Shown: positions 16,004 to 25,102, counted from the first letter of the stretch. The stretch is 64,000 nucleotides of DNA from Nocardioides baekrokdamisoli (GCF_003945325.1 NZ_AP019307.1:1302001-1366000); one strand, 5' to 3'. Translations and numbers: made by a program. The notes: generated by a model from the letters alone, not told the origin.

Positions 16004-18721
16004 TCAGGCGGAGGCGTTGTCCGCGATGACGAGAAGGGCCGCGGCTGCCGCCACGAGCGGCAGCAGTACCGCCAGGCCGCCGGCGCCAGTCACGAGTACG
16101 AGAGCGGTCGCAGAACCCGCCGCGGCAACAACCCCCAGCACGATGACGGCTGCGCGTACGCCCGCCAGGAGGCACGGATTGATCCGGGCCAGATCGGGGC
16201 TGCCGAAGAGGAAGACGGTGGCGACGAGGGCGGCGGTGACCGATACCGCGGCGACAGGGAGCCCGAATCCGAACGGGTGCACTGCCTGGGCGACCCTCGA
16301 GGCCGCATGGCCCACACCGGGAGATTGCGCCGCCAGCTGCGACAGCGTGTGGCCGACCCGGCCATGGGTGTGGACCGCGACGTCCGCGTAGCGGCGGCAT
16401 GCGTCCGCGAGCAACGCGAACGCGGCGGCCACCAGCGCCGGGCGTCGCAGCCACTGCGCCGGGATCAGGTCGGGTACGAGGACATCACGTACGCGCCGCG
16501 ACACGACGACGTTGAACACCCGCGCAAGCCAAGCGCCGAGGATAGTGACCGCGGCGAGCGTCACCCAGGCACGGACCGGGGCGTGCGGCGGGAGACCGCT
16601 CAACGACGAGGCGAACGACTGCGCGGCACCGGCCACCGCCGCCGTGCAGAACGCCCATCCGACCATCGTGTCGACCCGGCCAGGGATCAGGTGGCGAGCC
16701 GCGATCAGCACGGCCGACACACCGCCGATCAACATGGCCCAGGACCCCGCGTTGATCCAGGTCTGCCCGGACAGCCCGTGCAGTCCCCACGCCATCGCGC
16801 CTACGACAACCAGCCAGCCGGGCCAGAACCGCGCCAGCTCATCGACCATGATCCGGTGCCGGTCGCTGCGGATCGTCTGCCGCTCGATCGTCTGTGCAGC
16901 CCTGTCAGCGACGTTCTCGATGGCCACACGCTCGGGACTGGGGGCATCGCCTGAAGGCACCGAGGTCTGCACCCTGGGGAGCGTCAGGTACGCGAGCGCC
17001 GCGTCGCCCACGGATGCATCGGCCGACCGGACGGCATAGGAGAGCCGTGCGGCCCATCCGACGAAGTCACCCTGGGCCTCGGCTCGGCCACGCCTGAGCA
17101 GATCCGAAGCGGCCGCGGTCGACAGCGCCTGCAACACGTGTCCTTCGAGCTGGCCCCGGATCGCCTGGTGGATCTCCCGCGGGATCTCCGACAGCCGGGC
17201 GTCGATGCCTACCCAGGCCGCTGCGAGCCGCCCGTCGGCCGTGGCCGAGATCGACCCTTCGACCTGTGCCCAGGCGGTCAGGATCCTCTGCTCGCGCAAC
17301 TGCCGAATCCAGGTGCCGGCGGCCACGTCGCCCGCGATCGCATCCCGCACCACTGCATTCAGACCAGCCTTCGTCAGCATCCGGTTCCGGTACGCCGGAG
17401 GGCGCGAGGGATCGAGCACCACCTGCAGCCTGATCAACGTGCCATCGGGGTCGTCGGCGGCGTTGACGAGAAGGTCCTCGGCCGCGTCGCCGACGCGCGT
17501 ACCCCTGAGCCAGGAGCGCAAACCGTCCGCCCCCGGACCCGCGAGCAGCCGGAGTGCGGCGGCGCTGTCGCCGCGCATTGCTTCGGCCAATGCCGCCGGA
17601 TCGGCGTACGTACGGCGCCCGAAGCTGAACGGGACCGAGCCGCCACGTCGTTCGGCGCCTGAACCCTTCGGAAGGACGGTGCGGCCCTGCAGCCACTCAC
17701 CGACCTCGACACTGCCCCATCGCTGCTCGTAGTCGACAGCCAGGAGTCCGGCCAACAGGGCGTCCCAACGCGGCATGCCGGTCGTCGGGATGGCGAACGT
17801 GCCCTCGTACAACTGATTGCGCACCACGGCGTCGGCGAGCATGCCGTCGCCACCGGCGAAGAGGTGCCGACCAGTCAGCGCCTCGACCAGGATCAAGCCC
17901 ATCGCCCACCAGTCCATCGACTTGGACACGATGTTGCCGCGCGACTCCGGCGGCAGATAGGTCGTGGTGCCGACGACCGTACGCACGTCGAGAGTCGCTT
18001 CGAGAAGGGCGACCAACCCGAAGTCGGCCAGTGCGATGTCGAGCGGCTCCTCGGTGCGTACGAGAACGTTCGACGGCTTCAGGTCGCGATGGATCAGATG
18101 CCGCTCGTGCAGGTAGGAGATCGCCGCCCACAGCTGGCGGGTCAGCCGGAGTGCGACGCCCAGATCCGCGAACGGCGCACTGTCTCGGAACACCTCCGCC
18201 AACGAGCCGCCGGCGACGTACTCCTGCACCTCCCAGGCCACGCCGCCCGTACGGCCGAAGTCGTAGATCGGAACCACGTGTGATCGGTCGGTGGCGCCGG
18301 CGCGCAACTCGTCGATCGCGGCGTCCTCGAGGCTCATCCCCGGTCGGTAGATCTTCACCACGACGAGCCGTTCGTGGTCGTCGTTGTCCGAGCAGATCAG
18401 GACGTCCGCCTGGCCCCCGCTCGGGAGCTCGCGGAGGAAGGTGTACCGGTCGCGAAGCGGAGCGGGGAGGTTGACCCGCTGCCACTCGTCGACCTCCGCG
18501 ACCTCCTCGGCGATCGGGACCAGCGCATCGAGACAACGTACGCACCGCTCGCCGGGGGGCGTCTCTCGATCACAGTGAGGGCAGATGACTACCGTCTCCG
18601 CCTTCGCAGCGACCGGGATCGCGGCCGCCGCCACCGGCTGCCAGCAGCCGGGGCAGAAGACCGCGTCAGCCTCGTACCCTGCGCCACAGGCGTGCACGAG
18701 TTGAGTCCCGTTCAGCGCCAC
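16004..18721 (-). CDS. Zinc-ribbon Ser/Thr protein kinase with multi-span membrane tail
   Basis: 905 aa. Two short zinc ribbons (H10/C12/C23/C26 and C47/C50/C60/C63) precede a Hanks-type kinase domain from about residue 91: glycine loop LPSGGQADV, VVVKIY (K123), IHRDLKPSNVL (catalytic D213), LADFGL (233-235) and PPES. All key catalytic residues are present, so it should be active. A long helical, non-catalytic region (about 350-630) leads to roughly eight transmembrane helices in the last 270 residues. Kinase and ribbons would be cytoplasmic. It is the last gene of a four-gene operon; its GTG start overlaps the radical SAM gene by 10 nt. The ribbon-kinase order recalls PknG, but PknG has a rubredoxin domain and no membrane tail. 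Confidence 0.88.
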   Translation of the reverse strand: MALNGTQLVHACGAGYEADAVFCPGCWQPVAAAAIPVAAKAETVVICPHCDRETPPGERCVRCLDALVPIAEEVAEVDEWQRVNLPAPLRDRYTFLRELPSGGQADVLICSDNDDHERLVVVKIYRPGMSLEDAAIDELRAGATDRSHVVPIYDFGRTGGVAWEVQEYVAGGSLAEVFRDSAPFADLGVALRLTRQLWAAISYLHERHLIHRDLKPSNVLVRTEEPLDIALADFGLVALLEATLDVRTVVGTTTYLPPESRGNIVSKSMDWWAMGLILVEALTGRHLFAGGDGMLADAVVRNQLYEGTFAIPTTGMPRWDALLAGLLAVDYEQRWGSVEVGEWLQGRTVLPKGSGAERRGGSVPFSFGRRTYADPAALAEAMRGDSAAALRLLAGPGADGLRSWLRGTRVGDAAEDLLVNAADDPDGTLIRLQVVLDPSRPPAYRNRMLTKAGLNAVVRDAIAGDVAAGTWIRQLREQRILTAWAQVEGSISATADGRLAAAWVGIDARLSEIPREIHQAIRGQLEGHVLQALSTAAASDLLRRGRAEAQGDFVGWAARLSYAVRSADASVGDAALAYLTLPRVQTSVPSGDAPSPERVAIENVADRAAQTIERQTIRSDRHRIMVDELARFWPGWLVVVGAMAWGLHGLSGQTWINAGSWAMLIGGVSAVLIAARHLIPGRVDTMVGWAFCTAAVAGAAQSFASSLSGLPPHAPVRAWVTLAAVTILGAWLARVFNVVVSRRVRDVLVPDLIPAQWLRRPALVAAAFALLADACRRYADVAVHTHGRVGHTLSQLAAQSPGVGHAASRVAQAVHPFGFGLPVAAVSVTAALVATVFLFGSPDLARINPCLLAGVRAAVIVLGVVAAAGSATALVLVTGAGGLAVLLPLVAAAAALLVIADNASA

Positions 18722-19332
18722 GAGGCACCTGCCAGAGCCACGCCTCGGGCTTCGAGCGCCTCGCGCAACCGATCCAGGTCTCCGGGTTGCGGCAGACCGA
18801 CCACGAAGAGATCGTCCTCATCCGCGGCCACCTGGACGCGTACGGCAGTGACCTCCGCGAGCCGATCGGCTCCACGGTCGGAGGTGACGATCTTCTGGTT
18901 CGCCGACGCCAGCAACGGACGATCGGACGGCTGTGTCGGGTCGTACCGACCTGCGACCAGGATGTCGACCAGGCGTGCCAGCCGTACGCTCCGCCGACGG
19001 GCCACTGCGGCGTCGTACCCGGTGAACGCGACCGTGTCGAGGTCGGCCCGAGCTGCCCGCACCGCAGCGAGTACGTCCGCCACTGCCTCGGCCTGCTGGA
19101 ACGGTTCCCCGCCGCTGATCGTCAGGCCGTCGAGGTCGTACTCCTGCACCAGCCGGAGCACTTCCGCGGTGACCTCCTCGACCGACATCTCACGACCGCC
19201 TCTCGCCGACCACGTGTCCGCTGAAGCGCAGCCCGCACACGCCAAGGTGCAGCCCTGCACCCACACGACGACGCGCCGGCCGGGGCCCAGGACGGTGATC
19301 GGAGCGGCGATACGGCTGATCCTCAACGACAT
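18712..19332 (-). CDS. Small radical SAM protein (4Fe-4S, activase-like)
   Basis: 206 aa. The cluster motif is C28-x3-C32-x2-C35 in VQGCTLACAGC, preceded by a short N-terminal strand as in NrdG/PflA-type activases. SGGEPFQQ is the SAM-contacting GGEP motif. There is no SPASM or other C-terminal extension, and the C-terminal 60 residues are the usual half-barrel. No ribonucleotide reductase or glycyl-radical enzyme is in the window, so its target is unlikely to be those. The start ATG 19332 follows the AAA+ stop by 4 bp, so expression is probably coupled. It may modify one of the operon proteins. Confidence 0.85.
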   Translation of the reverse strand: MSLRISRIAAPITVLGPGRRVVVWVQGCTLACAGCASADTWSARGGREMSVEEVTAEVLRLVQEYDLDGLTISGGEPFQQAEAVADVLAAVRAARADLDTVAFTGYDAAVARRRSVRLARLVDILVAGRYDPTQPSDRPLLASANQKIVTSDRGADRLAEVTAVRVQVAADEDDLFVVGLPQPGDLDRLREALEARGVALAGASWR

Positions 19333-19336
19333 CGCC

Positions 19337-21073
19337 TCATCGGAGGGTGACCTCGTAGAGACCGTCGTGCTCGCTGACCGCGTCGACGACCGCGATCGCG
19401 GAGTCGTGCTGGATGAGTGCACGACCGAGCGGGTTCACGAAGACGGTGTCGAGGGTCTGGCCGATGCCGCGACCACCGAGCGACATGTCGGCGATGCACC
19501 GATCCGCTATCCACTCGATGACGACCGCAGGGATCTCGAGGGCCATGTCGTGCTCTTCGCGGGTGCGCTGGCGGATGTTGTCGAGGTAGCGACCCACCAG
19601 CGACCGACCGACCTCGTCCGTCAGGTAATGGAACGCCACGATGTTGTCGCCGATGCGACCGAGCAGCTCGGGCCTCTGGAGGACATGACGGAAATGCGAC
19701 TCGACGGCGCCGAGCAGACGCGCCTCGAACTCGGCAGGATCGGGGACCGAGTTGATCGGCAGATCGGCAACACCGACGTTGGAGGTGAACACGATGATCG
19801 TCTCGCTGAAATCGACCGTGGCACCCATGCCGTCCGTCAGTCGGCCGTCGCTGAGGATCTGCAGGAACTTGTCCATCACCAGCGGATGGGCTTTCTCGAT
19901 CTCGTCGAAGAGGATCAGCGAGAACGGCTTACGGCGGACCGCGTCGGTGAGTTCACCCGAACGGCCGTGACCGACGTACCCCGGCGGCGCTCCGATCAGT
20001 CGCGCCTCGGTGTGCTCGGCGCTGAACTCGCTCATGTCGAAACGCGTGTACGCACTCTCGTCACCGAAAACCAGCGCCGTGATCGCCTTGGCCAACTCGG
20101 TCTTGCCGACACCGGTCGGTCCCGCGAAGAACAAGACACCACGCGGACCACTGGACCGAGACCCCTGCCACGCGCCGGCCAGGCCCATGGTGGCCCGGAC
20201 GAGGATGTCGGTAGCGTGCCGGACCGCCCGCGGCTGACCGAGTACGCGCTGGCCGAGGACGGTCTCGGCGTCTCCGCTGCCGTCCTCGCCGACGATGCGG
20301 CGGCGGAGCTCGGGACGCTTCCACGGGTTGTCGGTGAGGCCGAGTCGATAGGCGCGTACGGCGTCCTCGATGCGGTTGGCGCCGGAGTGATCGGCCAGCC
20401 CCCGGATCGCCTGCATGGCGCGTACGGTCAGGCCGGCGCTGGCGTCGGCGAAGGCAGCCGTCTGCTCCTCGCGGAACCCGAGTGCACGCGCCACCCCGAT
20501 CCGGGCGTCGACGTCGGGGAACGGCACGCTCACCTGCCGGATGCCGTCGCTTCCGCTCACCATCCAGGTGGGGAGGTCCGCTGGCACGTCGACCAGCCAG
20601 ATCACCGGTCGATAGAACCGTGGACCGCCGTCGGCAATCGGGTGCTGCTGCCCGCTGTGCACTTCTCTCAGACAGTCGAGCATGAACTCGTGGAGTTCAT
20701 CGGTCGGCTCCCTGCGACCCGATCGGTGCTGCGACACGTAGTCGACGATCAGGGCGGTCGTCGAGTCCGGCATCGTCACTCGGGTCAGGACCTTGCCCAA
20801 GCGTTGGTAGTCGATGTGCTTGCCCAGCGGTGCCACACCGTCGAGCACCTTCTCCGCCACGTCCTCGGGTCCGAACACCTGGAGACCCGTCATCGGCGAG
20901 TGATAGAGCACGCACTCGAAACCCTGCTCGCGCAGCGCCTCCGCGATCACCTGCGGCGTCGTCAGGGCTCCACTGGCAACCAGATGGTGGTCGCGGATGT
21001 TTCCGTGCACGACGTACTGCGCGGTCACCGGCAGATTCGCGGTGATGTTGCGGATCCAGTCGGGGTAGGTCAT
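19337..21073 (-). CDS. AAA+ ATPase with ClpB D2-like motor and unusual N-terminal half
   Basis: 578 aa. Residues 270-578 form a Clp/Hsp100 D2-type AAA+ module: Walker A GPTGVGKT (318-325), pore loop GAPPGYVGHG (361-370) with the aromatic Tyr, Walker B LILFDEIEKAH, sensor 1 IIVFTSN and the C-terminal small domain with GGRGIGQT. Residues 1-250 resemble a degenerate AAA domain without a P-loop (QYVVHGNIRDHH, LIVDYVSQHR, IWLVDVPADLPTWMV). There is no ClpP-binding loop or M-domain. It probably remodels a protein partner, perhaps the coiled-coil protein whose gene it overlaps by 4 nt. It is not ClpB, ClpX or ClpC proper. Confidence 0.87.
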   Translation of the reverse strand: MTYPDWIRNITANLPVTAQYVVHGNIRDHHLVASGALTTPQVIAEALREQGFECVLYHSPMTGLQVFGPEDVAEKVLDGVAPLGKHIDYQRLGKVLTRVTMPDSTTALIVDYVSQHRSGRREPTDELHEFMLDCLREVHSGQQHPIADGGPRFYRPVIWLVDVPADLPTWMVSGSDGIRQVSVPFPDVDARIGVARALGFREEQTAAFADASAGLTVRAMQAIRGLADHSGANRIEDAVRAYRLGLTDNPWKRPELRRRIVGEDGSGDAETVLGQRVLGQPRAVRHATDILVRATMGLAGAWQGSRSSGPRGVLFFAGPTGVGKTELAKAITALVFGDESAYTRFDMSEFSAEHTEARLIGAPPGYVGHGRSGELTDAVRRKPFSLILFDEIEKAHPLVMDKFLQILSDGRLTDGMGATVDFSETIIVFTSNVGVADLPINSVPDPAEFEARLLGAVESHFRHVLQRPELLGRIGDNIVAFHYLTDEVGRSLVGRYLDNIRQRTREEHDMALEIPAVVIEWIADRCIADMSLGGRGIGQTLDTVFVNPLGRALIQHDSAIAVVDAVSEHDGLYEVTLR

Positions 21074-22179
21074 CTCGCTGCTTCCCTCTCGACCGCGGCG
21101 GCCACAGGCTCGACGGCGGAGATGCGTACGACCTCAGCCGCACCGGGCTCGATCGTCTGCTCGCGGGTCAACGCGACCGCGTCTCCCAACTTCTCCGCGA
21201 GGGCCTCCAAATGCTCACAGAACGCCTCCTCGGCGGCGAGGTCGCCACGGCGATCGGCGGTGTACGCCACTACCTCGGTGACCAGCCGGCGACGCTTCTT
21301 CTGGAAGTCGAGCTCCACGCCGTACCCGGGAAGGTTCGGCGTACGCACCACGGTGCGTTGCTCCAACGCGCTCGGGACGAACTCGTCGCCGATCTGGTAG
21401 CCGAGGTCGCGAAGTGCCTCGGCAGCCTGTTCGATCACGTACCGGCGGTCGGCCTCGGCCGTCGCTGCGTCGCGGATCTGGGTGAGTTCTGCCTCGATCG
21501 CATCCAGATCGGCCTGCCCGACGACATGCTGCAAGCCGTCGCGCAGCACCTGGGCACGCTCGCCACCGACGTCCGCATAGTCGTGCCGCGCCGCCTCGGC
21601 CCGCTTCGCCAGAAGGGTCCGGGCGGACTGCAACCGCAGCGACGCCTGGGCTTCGGAGCGGATCGTGTTGAGGTGCCCGCGCGCCTGCGCGCGATCCTCA
21701 TCCAGTACGCGAAGCGCACGATCGGCCAGGGTCGCCAGACGGCGCCGGTGGGCGGGATCCTCCACCCGGGCGACGAGGTCGAGCGCCCGCCCGATGCTGG
21801 CGCGTACGCGCTCCTCAGCCTCGCCGTCGGCGAGGTCGTCAGCAGGTTCCTCAGCGGATTCCCCGACCCAGTCCGCCGCTGGCTGCCAGTTCGGGACGAC
21901 CGCGATGACCTCAGCCTGTCGCGCCTGGGACGCACCCTGCTCGATCTGGGCGAAAGCACGTTCGAGTTGTGCGCGCAGCTCGGCTTCGTACCGCGCCCAC
22001 ACCGTGACGCTGGGTGACGTTGGCGTCTGAGCCACGGCGATCCGCTGGCCGGTCTGCGACGCCACCGACAGGAGTCGAGCGGTCAGCGACACACACCGCA
22101 GCCGCGCGGACTCGACGCAGCGTCGATTGAGCTCGACCTGGGAGACCACGGCATAGCCGGATCCGGTCCCATGACTCAT
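21070..22179 (-). CDS. Coiled-coil protein of unknown function, first gene of the kinase/AAA+ operon
   Basis: 369 aa, soluble, without signal peptide or membrane segments. Long charged Ala/Glu/Arg helices dominate, with an acidic spacer (ESAEEPADDLADGEAEERV), then a more globular C-terminal part with DLGYQIGDEFVP and YGVELDFQKKRRRLVTEVVAYT. I recognise no domain. ATG 22179 (MSHGTGSGYAVV) is chosen. Its stop overlaps the AAA+ start as ATGA, so it is translationally coupled and is a likely substrate or adaptor of that motor. A 212-bp divergent promoter region separates it from serA. Confidence 0.75.
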   Translation of the reverse strand: MSHGTGSGYAVVSQVELNRRCVESARLRCVSLTARLLSVASQTGQRIAVAQTPTSPSVTVWARYEAELRAQLERAFAQIEQGASQARQAEVIAVVPNWQPAADWVGESAEEPADDLADGEAEERVRASIGRALDLVARVEDPAHRRRLATLADRALRVLDEDRAQARGHLNTIRSEAQASLRLQSARTLLAKRAEAARHDYADVGGERAQVLRDGLQHVVGQADLDAIEAELTQIRDAATAEADRRYVIEQAAEALRDLGYQIGDEFVPSALEQRTVVRTPNLPGYGVELDFQKKRRRLVTEVVAYTADRRGDLAAEEAFCEHLEALAEKLGDAVALTREQTIEPGAAEVVRISAVEPVAAAVEREAAR

Positions 22180-22379
22180 GTTCGCCAGCGTCTCACGCAG
22201 ATCGCCGCCGACCCGGCAGCCCAAGCGCGTGCCGACACTGCGAACGCACCATGCCGTCGCGCCGTCGCATCACCAGTCACAGGAGTTGACTCCAGTCCCT
22301 CATCCGCGACGGATGTGTGCCTGCCGAGGCGACCATCCGGCTGCGCGAGACGGCAGACAGACCGCCGACTCCGGCCAAC

Positions 22380-22385
22380 TAAACT
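22380..22385 (+). promoter_or_regulatory. serA -10 element (leaderless)
   Basis: TAAACT lies 6 nt upstream of the serA ATG, placing the transcription start at or beside the start codon. No ribosome site is present. The -35 region is not conserved. Confidence 0.5.
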
Positions 22386-22391
22386 CGCCGC

Positions 22392-23591
22392 ATGAAGGTG
22401 CTGCTGCTCGAGAACATCCACCCGGCCGCCGTCGAGGTCCTCGAGGCCGCCGGCTTCGAGGTCGATCTGCGCAGCGCATCCATGTCCGAGGACGAGCTGA
22501 TCGCCGCACTGCCGGGCGTTTCGATGATCGGCATCCGCTCGAACACCCACATGACCGCCAAGGTGATGGACGCCGCACCCGACCTGCTCGCGATCGGTTG
22601 CTTCTGCATCGGCACCAACCAGGTCGACCTCAAGGCGGCCGCAGCACACGGCATCGCGGTCTTCAACGCGCCGTACTCGAACACCCGCTCGGTCGTGGAG
22701 CTCGTCATCGCCGAGATCATCAGCCTGGCCCGGCGCCTGCCCGAGAAGACCGACAAGATGCACGCCGGCGTCTGGGACAAGTCCGCCAAGGGCAGCCACG
22801 AGGTCCGCGGGCGCACCCTCGGCATCGTCGGGTACGGCAACATCGGCACCCAGCTGTCGAACATCGCCGAGGCGCTCGGTCTGTACGTGATCTTCTACGA
22901 CATCGCCGACCGTCTCGCCCATGGCAACGCCCGCCGGATGCCGTCGCTCGACGCACTCCTGGCCGAGGCCGACGTGGTGTCCCTCCACGTCGACGGCCGT
23001 CCGGGCAACGCCGGCATCTTCGGTGCGGAGCAGTTCGCCAAGATGAAGCCCCGCTCCCTGTTCATCAACGCCGCCCGCGGCATGGTGGTCGACGACCACG
23101 CGCTGCGCGACAACATCCTCAGCGGCCACATCGCCGGCGCCGCGCTCGACGTCTTCCCGATCGAGCCGAAGGCCCAGGGCGATGAGTTCGAGAGCCCGCT
23201 ACGCGGCCTGGACAACGTCATCCTCACCCCGCACGTCGGCGGTTCGACGATGGAGGCCCAGGAGGAAATCGGCTTCTTCGTCGCCGGCAAGCTCCGCGAC
23301 TTCGCCCTCGGCGGTTCGACCGCACTGTCGGTCAACCTGCCCGCCGTGCAGCCGCCGCCGCTGACCGAGGGCACCCGCGTGGGGTACCTGCACGTCAACA
23401 TCCCCGGCGTGCTGGCCGAGGTCACCAATGCGCTGGCCGCCGACGGTGCCAACATCACCGGCCAGTACCTCGCCACCTCCGGCGAGCAGGGCTACGTGGT
23501 CACGGACATCGCCGGCGAGCTTGCACAGGAGACCCTGGACAAGCTCGAGAGCAGCCCGCACACCGAGTGGTTGCGCAGCTACTCCGCCTGA
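22392..23591 (+). CDS. serA: D-3-phosphoglycerate dehydrogenase with ACT domain
   Basis: 399 aa, the length of the E. coli-type enzyme, shorter than the roughly 530-aa mycobacterial type. It oxidises 3-phosphoglycerate to phosphohydroxypyruvate, the first step of serine synthesis. The catalytic domain begins MKVLLLENIHPAAVE; the NAD-binding loop is GIVGYGNIGTQ; catalytic residues lie in INAARG, LDVFPIEP and LTPHVGGST (His). The C-terminal ACT domain (about 325-399, VGYLHVNIPGVLAEVTNALA) is the site of serine feedback inhibition in this family. Transcribed alone, divergently from the kinase/AAA+ operon. Confidence 0.95.
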   Translation: MKVLLLENIHPAAVEVLEAAGFEVDLRSASMSEDELIAALPGVSMIGIRSNTHMTAKVMDAAPDLLAIGCFCIGTNQVDLKAAAAHGIAVFNAPYSNTRSVVELVIAEIISLARRLPEKTDKMHAGVWDKSAKGSHEVRGRTLGIVGYGNIGTQLSNIAEALGLYVIFYDIADRLAHGNARRMPSLDALLAEADVVSLHVDGRPGNAGIFGAEQFAKMKPRSLFINAARGMVVDDHALRDNILSGHIAGAALDVFPIEPKAQGDEFESPLRGLDNVILTPHVGGSTMEAQEEIGFFVAGKLRDFALGGSTALSVNLPAVQPPPLTEGTRVGYLHVNIPGVLAEVTNALAADGANITGQYLATSGEQGYVVTDIAGELAQETLDKLESSPHTEWLRSYSA

Positions 23592-23643
23592 GCCTCAGGT
23601 CAGCGGCTTACGACGCGCGTGGCCGCAAGAAGCCCGCGCACAA

Positions 23644-23661
23644 GCTGGCCGAAGGGCCAGC
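23644..23661 (+). terminator. Hairpin downstream of serA
   Basis: GCTGGCC (23644-23650) pairs with GGCCAGC (23655-23661) around a GAAG tetraloop in the 102-bp gap between the convergent serA and GntR genes. No T-run. It could serve either strand. Confidence 0.45.
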
Positions 23662-23693
23662 GAGCACGGAGCGACGCGGCGGACACGCCGTCG

Positions 23694-24407
23694 TCAGTCG
23701 CTGAAGCGCAACCAGAGGGCGTGGACGTCAGTACGCCACGCGCCTCGGCTGACCTCGATCGGGATCCGATCCACGAGCGCCCGCCGCTGTTTGCGCAACA
23801 CCGGGCTGCCGATCTCGACGCCGAGGAATTCGGAGTCCTCGATCGACGCCGCATCGGCCGTATAGGTGTCGTCGTTCGACGTCGGCCGCATCCCGATGGC
23901 TGCGAGGTAGTCGTACAGGCTCGCAGGTTCGGCCTGCGCCAGGTCGGGGACGAGTTCGAGCGGTAGGTAGACGTCCTCGATGCCGAACGGCAGGCCGTCG
24001 GCATGGCGTACGCGCCGCCAGTGCACGACCTCGACACCCTCCGGGATCGACAACGCGCGGGCGACACCGGGGCCTGCTTGTTGAGTCCGGATCACCACCG
24101 TGCGCGACGTGACCTCGACACCGCGGATGGCCATGTACTCGGTCAGGCCCACCACGGCGTGCGACTGGCTGCCGGGCCTCGCCGCGACAAACGTCCCGCG
24201 GCCCGGCTTGCGTTCGAGCAAACCCTCGGCAACGAGCGCATCGATGGCCTGGCGCACGGTCATTCTCGCGACCGCGAAGACGTTCACCAACTCCCGCTCG
24301 GACGGCGCAGGGCTGCCCGGAAGCGCGTTCCCAACGAGGTCGCGGACGTACTCGCGGACCTGTACGTATTTGGGCGTCCGCTCCAGAAGGAAGGACGGGT
24401 GGGTCAC
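23694..24407 (-). CDS. GntR-family transcriptional regulator (UTRA/HutC subfamily)
   Basis: 237 aa. N-terminal winged helix: KYVQVREYVRDLV, then PSERELVNVFAVARMTVRQAIDALVAEGLLERKPGRGTFV, the canonical GntR recognition helix and wing. The C-terminal UTRA effector domain (about 90-237) has VEVVHWRRVRHADGLPFGIEDVYLP. HutC/DasR-type members bind sugar phosphates, amino sugars or similar metabolites; the ligand is unknown. GTG 24407 has TAGATT 7 nt upstream (24415-24420). Divergent from the AlkB-like gene, whose SOS box lies in the shared 86-bp intergenic region. Confidence 0.88.
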   Translation of the reverse strand: MTHPSFLLERTPKYVQVREYVRDLVGNALPGSPAPSERELVNVFAVARMTVRQAIDALVAEGLLERKPGRGTFVAARPGSQSHAVVGLTEYMAIRGVEVTSRTVVIRTQQAGPGVARALSIPEGVEVVHWRRVRHADGLPFGIEDVYLPLELVPDLAQAEPASLYDYLAAIGMRPTSNDDTYTADAASIEDSEFLGVEIGSPVLRKQRRALVDRIPIEVSRGAWRTDVHALWLRFSD

Positions 24408-24465
24408 AGGGCTGAATCTAGGCGGGTCACGGCGCGACGTCACAGGAATCCGAAATCCCGGACAT

Positions 24466-24481
24466 TCGAACACTTGTTCGA
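24466..24481 (+). promoter_or_regulatory. LexA (SOS) box of the AlkB-like gene
   Basis: TCGAACACTTGTTCGA is an exact match to the actinobacterial SOS consensus TCGAAC-N4-GTTCGA, with 7-bp perfect arms. It lies immediately 5' of a TATCGT -10 (24482-24487), which is itself 6 nt before the ATG, so bound LexA would block the promoter. Confidence 0.88.
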
Positions 24482-24493
24482 TATCGTCAGTGT

Positions 24494-25102
24494 ATGGACT
24501 TCCAGGGGACGCTGTTCGCCGACGATGTCGACACCGCATTCGGAGCGCCGGAGCGTACGCCGCTCGCCCGAGGCGCATGGATCGACGTCGCTCGAGGCTG
24601 GCTGCCGGAGCCGGATGGCGTCTTCGACCGCCTTGTCCAGGATGTCCCCTGGCGCACTGAGCGGCGCCAGATGTACGACCGCATGGTCGACGTGCCCAGG
24701 CTCGTGCACACGTACATGATCGGCGAGGAGCTGCCCCACCCGACCTTGCTCGAGGCCCGGCGCGCGCTGAACAAGCGATACCTGCAGGAGCTCGGCGAGC
24801 CGTTCATGACGGCCGGTTGCTGCTACTACCGCGACGGCCGCGACTCGGTCGCCTGGCACGGCGACCGGATCGGCCGCGGCAACACCCACGACACGATGGT
24901 CGCGATCGTCTCCGTCGGGGATCCGCGCGCGCTGCATCTGCGTCCACGTGGCGGCGGCGAGTCGGTCACGGTCGAGATGGGTCACGGCGACCTGCTTGTG
25001 ATGGGTGGCACGTGCCAGCGGACCTGGGAGCACGCGGTGCCGAAGGTCGCGCAGGCCGGGCCACGGATCTCGGTCCAGTTCAGACCGTTCGGGGTCTTCT
25101 GA
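24494..25102 (+). CDS. AlkB-like 2-oxoglutarate/Fe(II) dioxygenase
   Basis: 202 aa. Oxidative demethylation of alkylated nucleobases is the probable role. The iron triad is visible as H and D in VAWHGDRIGRG and H in WEHAVPK, followed by PRISVQFRPF, whose Arg residues bind 2-oxoglutarate. The YYRDGRDSVAWHGD block matches the AlkB family nucleotide-recognition lid. A perfect LexA box 12 nt upstream of the start marks it as part of the SOS regulon. The mRNA is probably leaderless. Confidence 0.9.
   Translation: MDFQGTLFADDVDTAFGAPERTPLARGAWIDVARGWLPEPDGVFDRLVQDVPWRTERRQMYDRMVDVPRLVHTYMIGEELPHPTLLEARRALNKRYLQELGEPFMTAGCCYYRDGRDSVAWHGDRIGRGNTHDTMVAIVSVGDPRALHLRPRGGGESVTVEMGHGDLLVMGGTCQRTWEHAVPKVAQAGPRISVQFRPFGVF

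Noticed and set aside
18374..21400. A 1008-codon open frame on the plus strand opposite the kinase/AAA+ operon
   Set aside because: Low-complexity Arg/Asp/Val-rich translation without domains. The opposite strand holds four recognisable families with coupled starts, so this is a high-GC antisense shadow.
16004..22179. TerY-P/tellurite or known phage-defence system
   Set aside because: No vWA, TerD or phosphatase genes are present and the kinase carries no matching domain, so I do not use those names.
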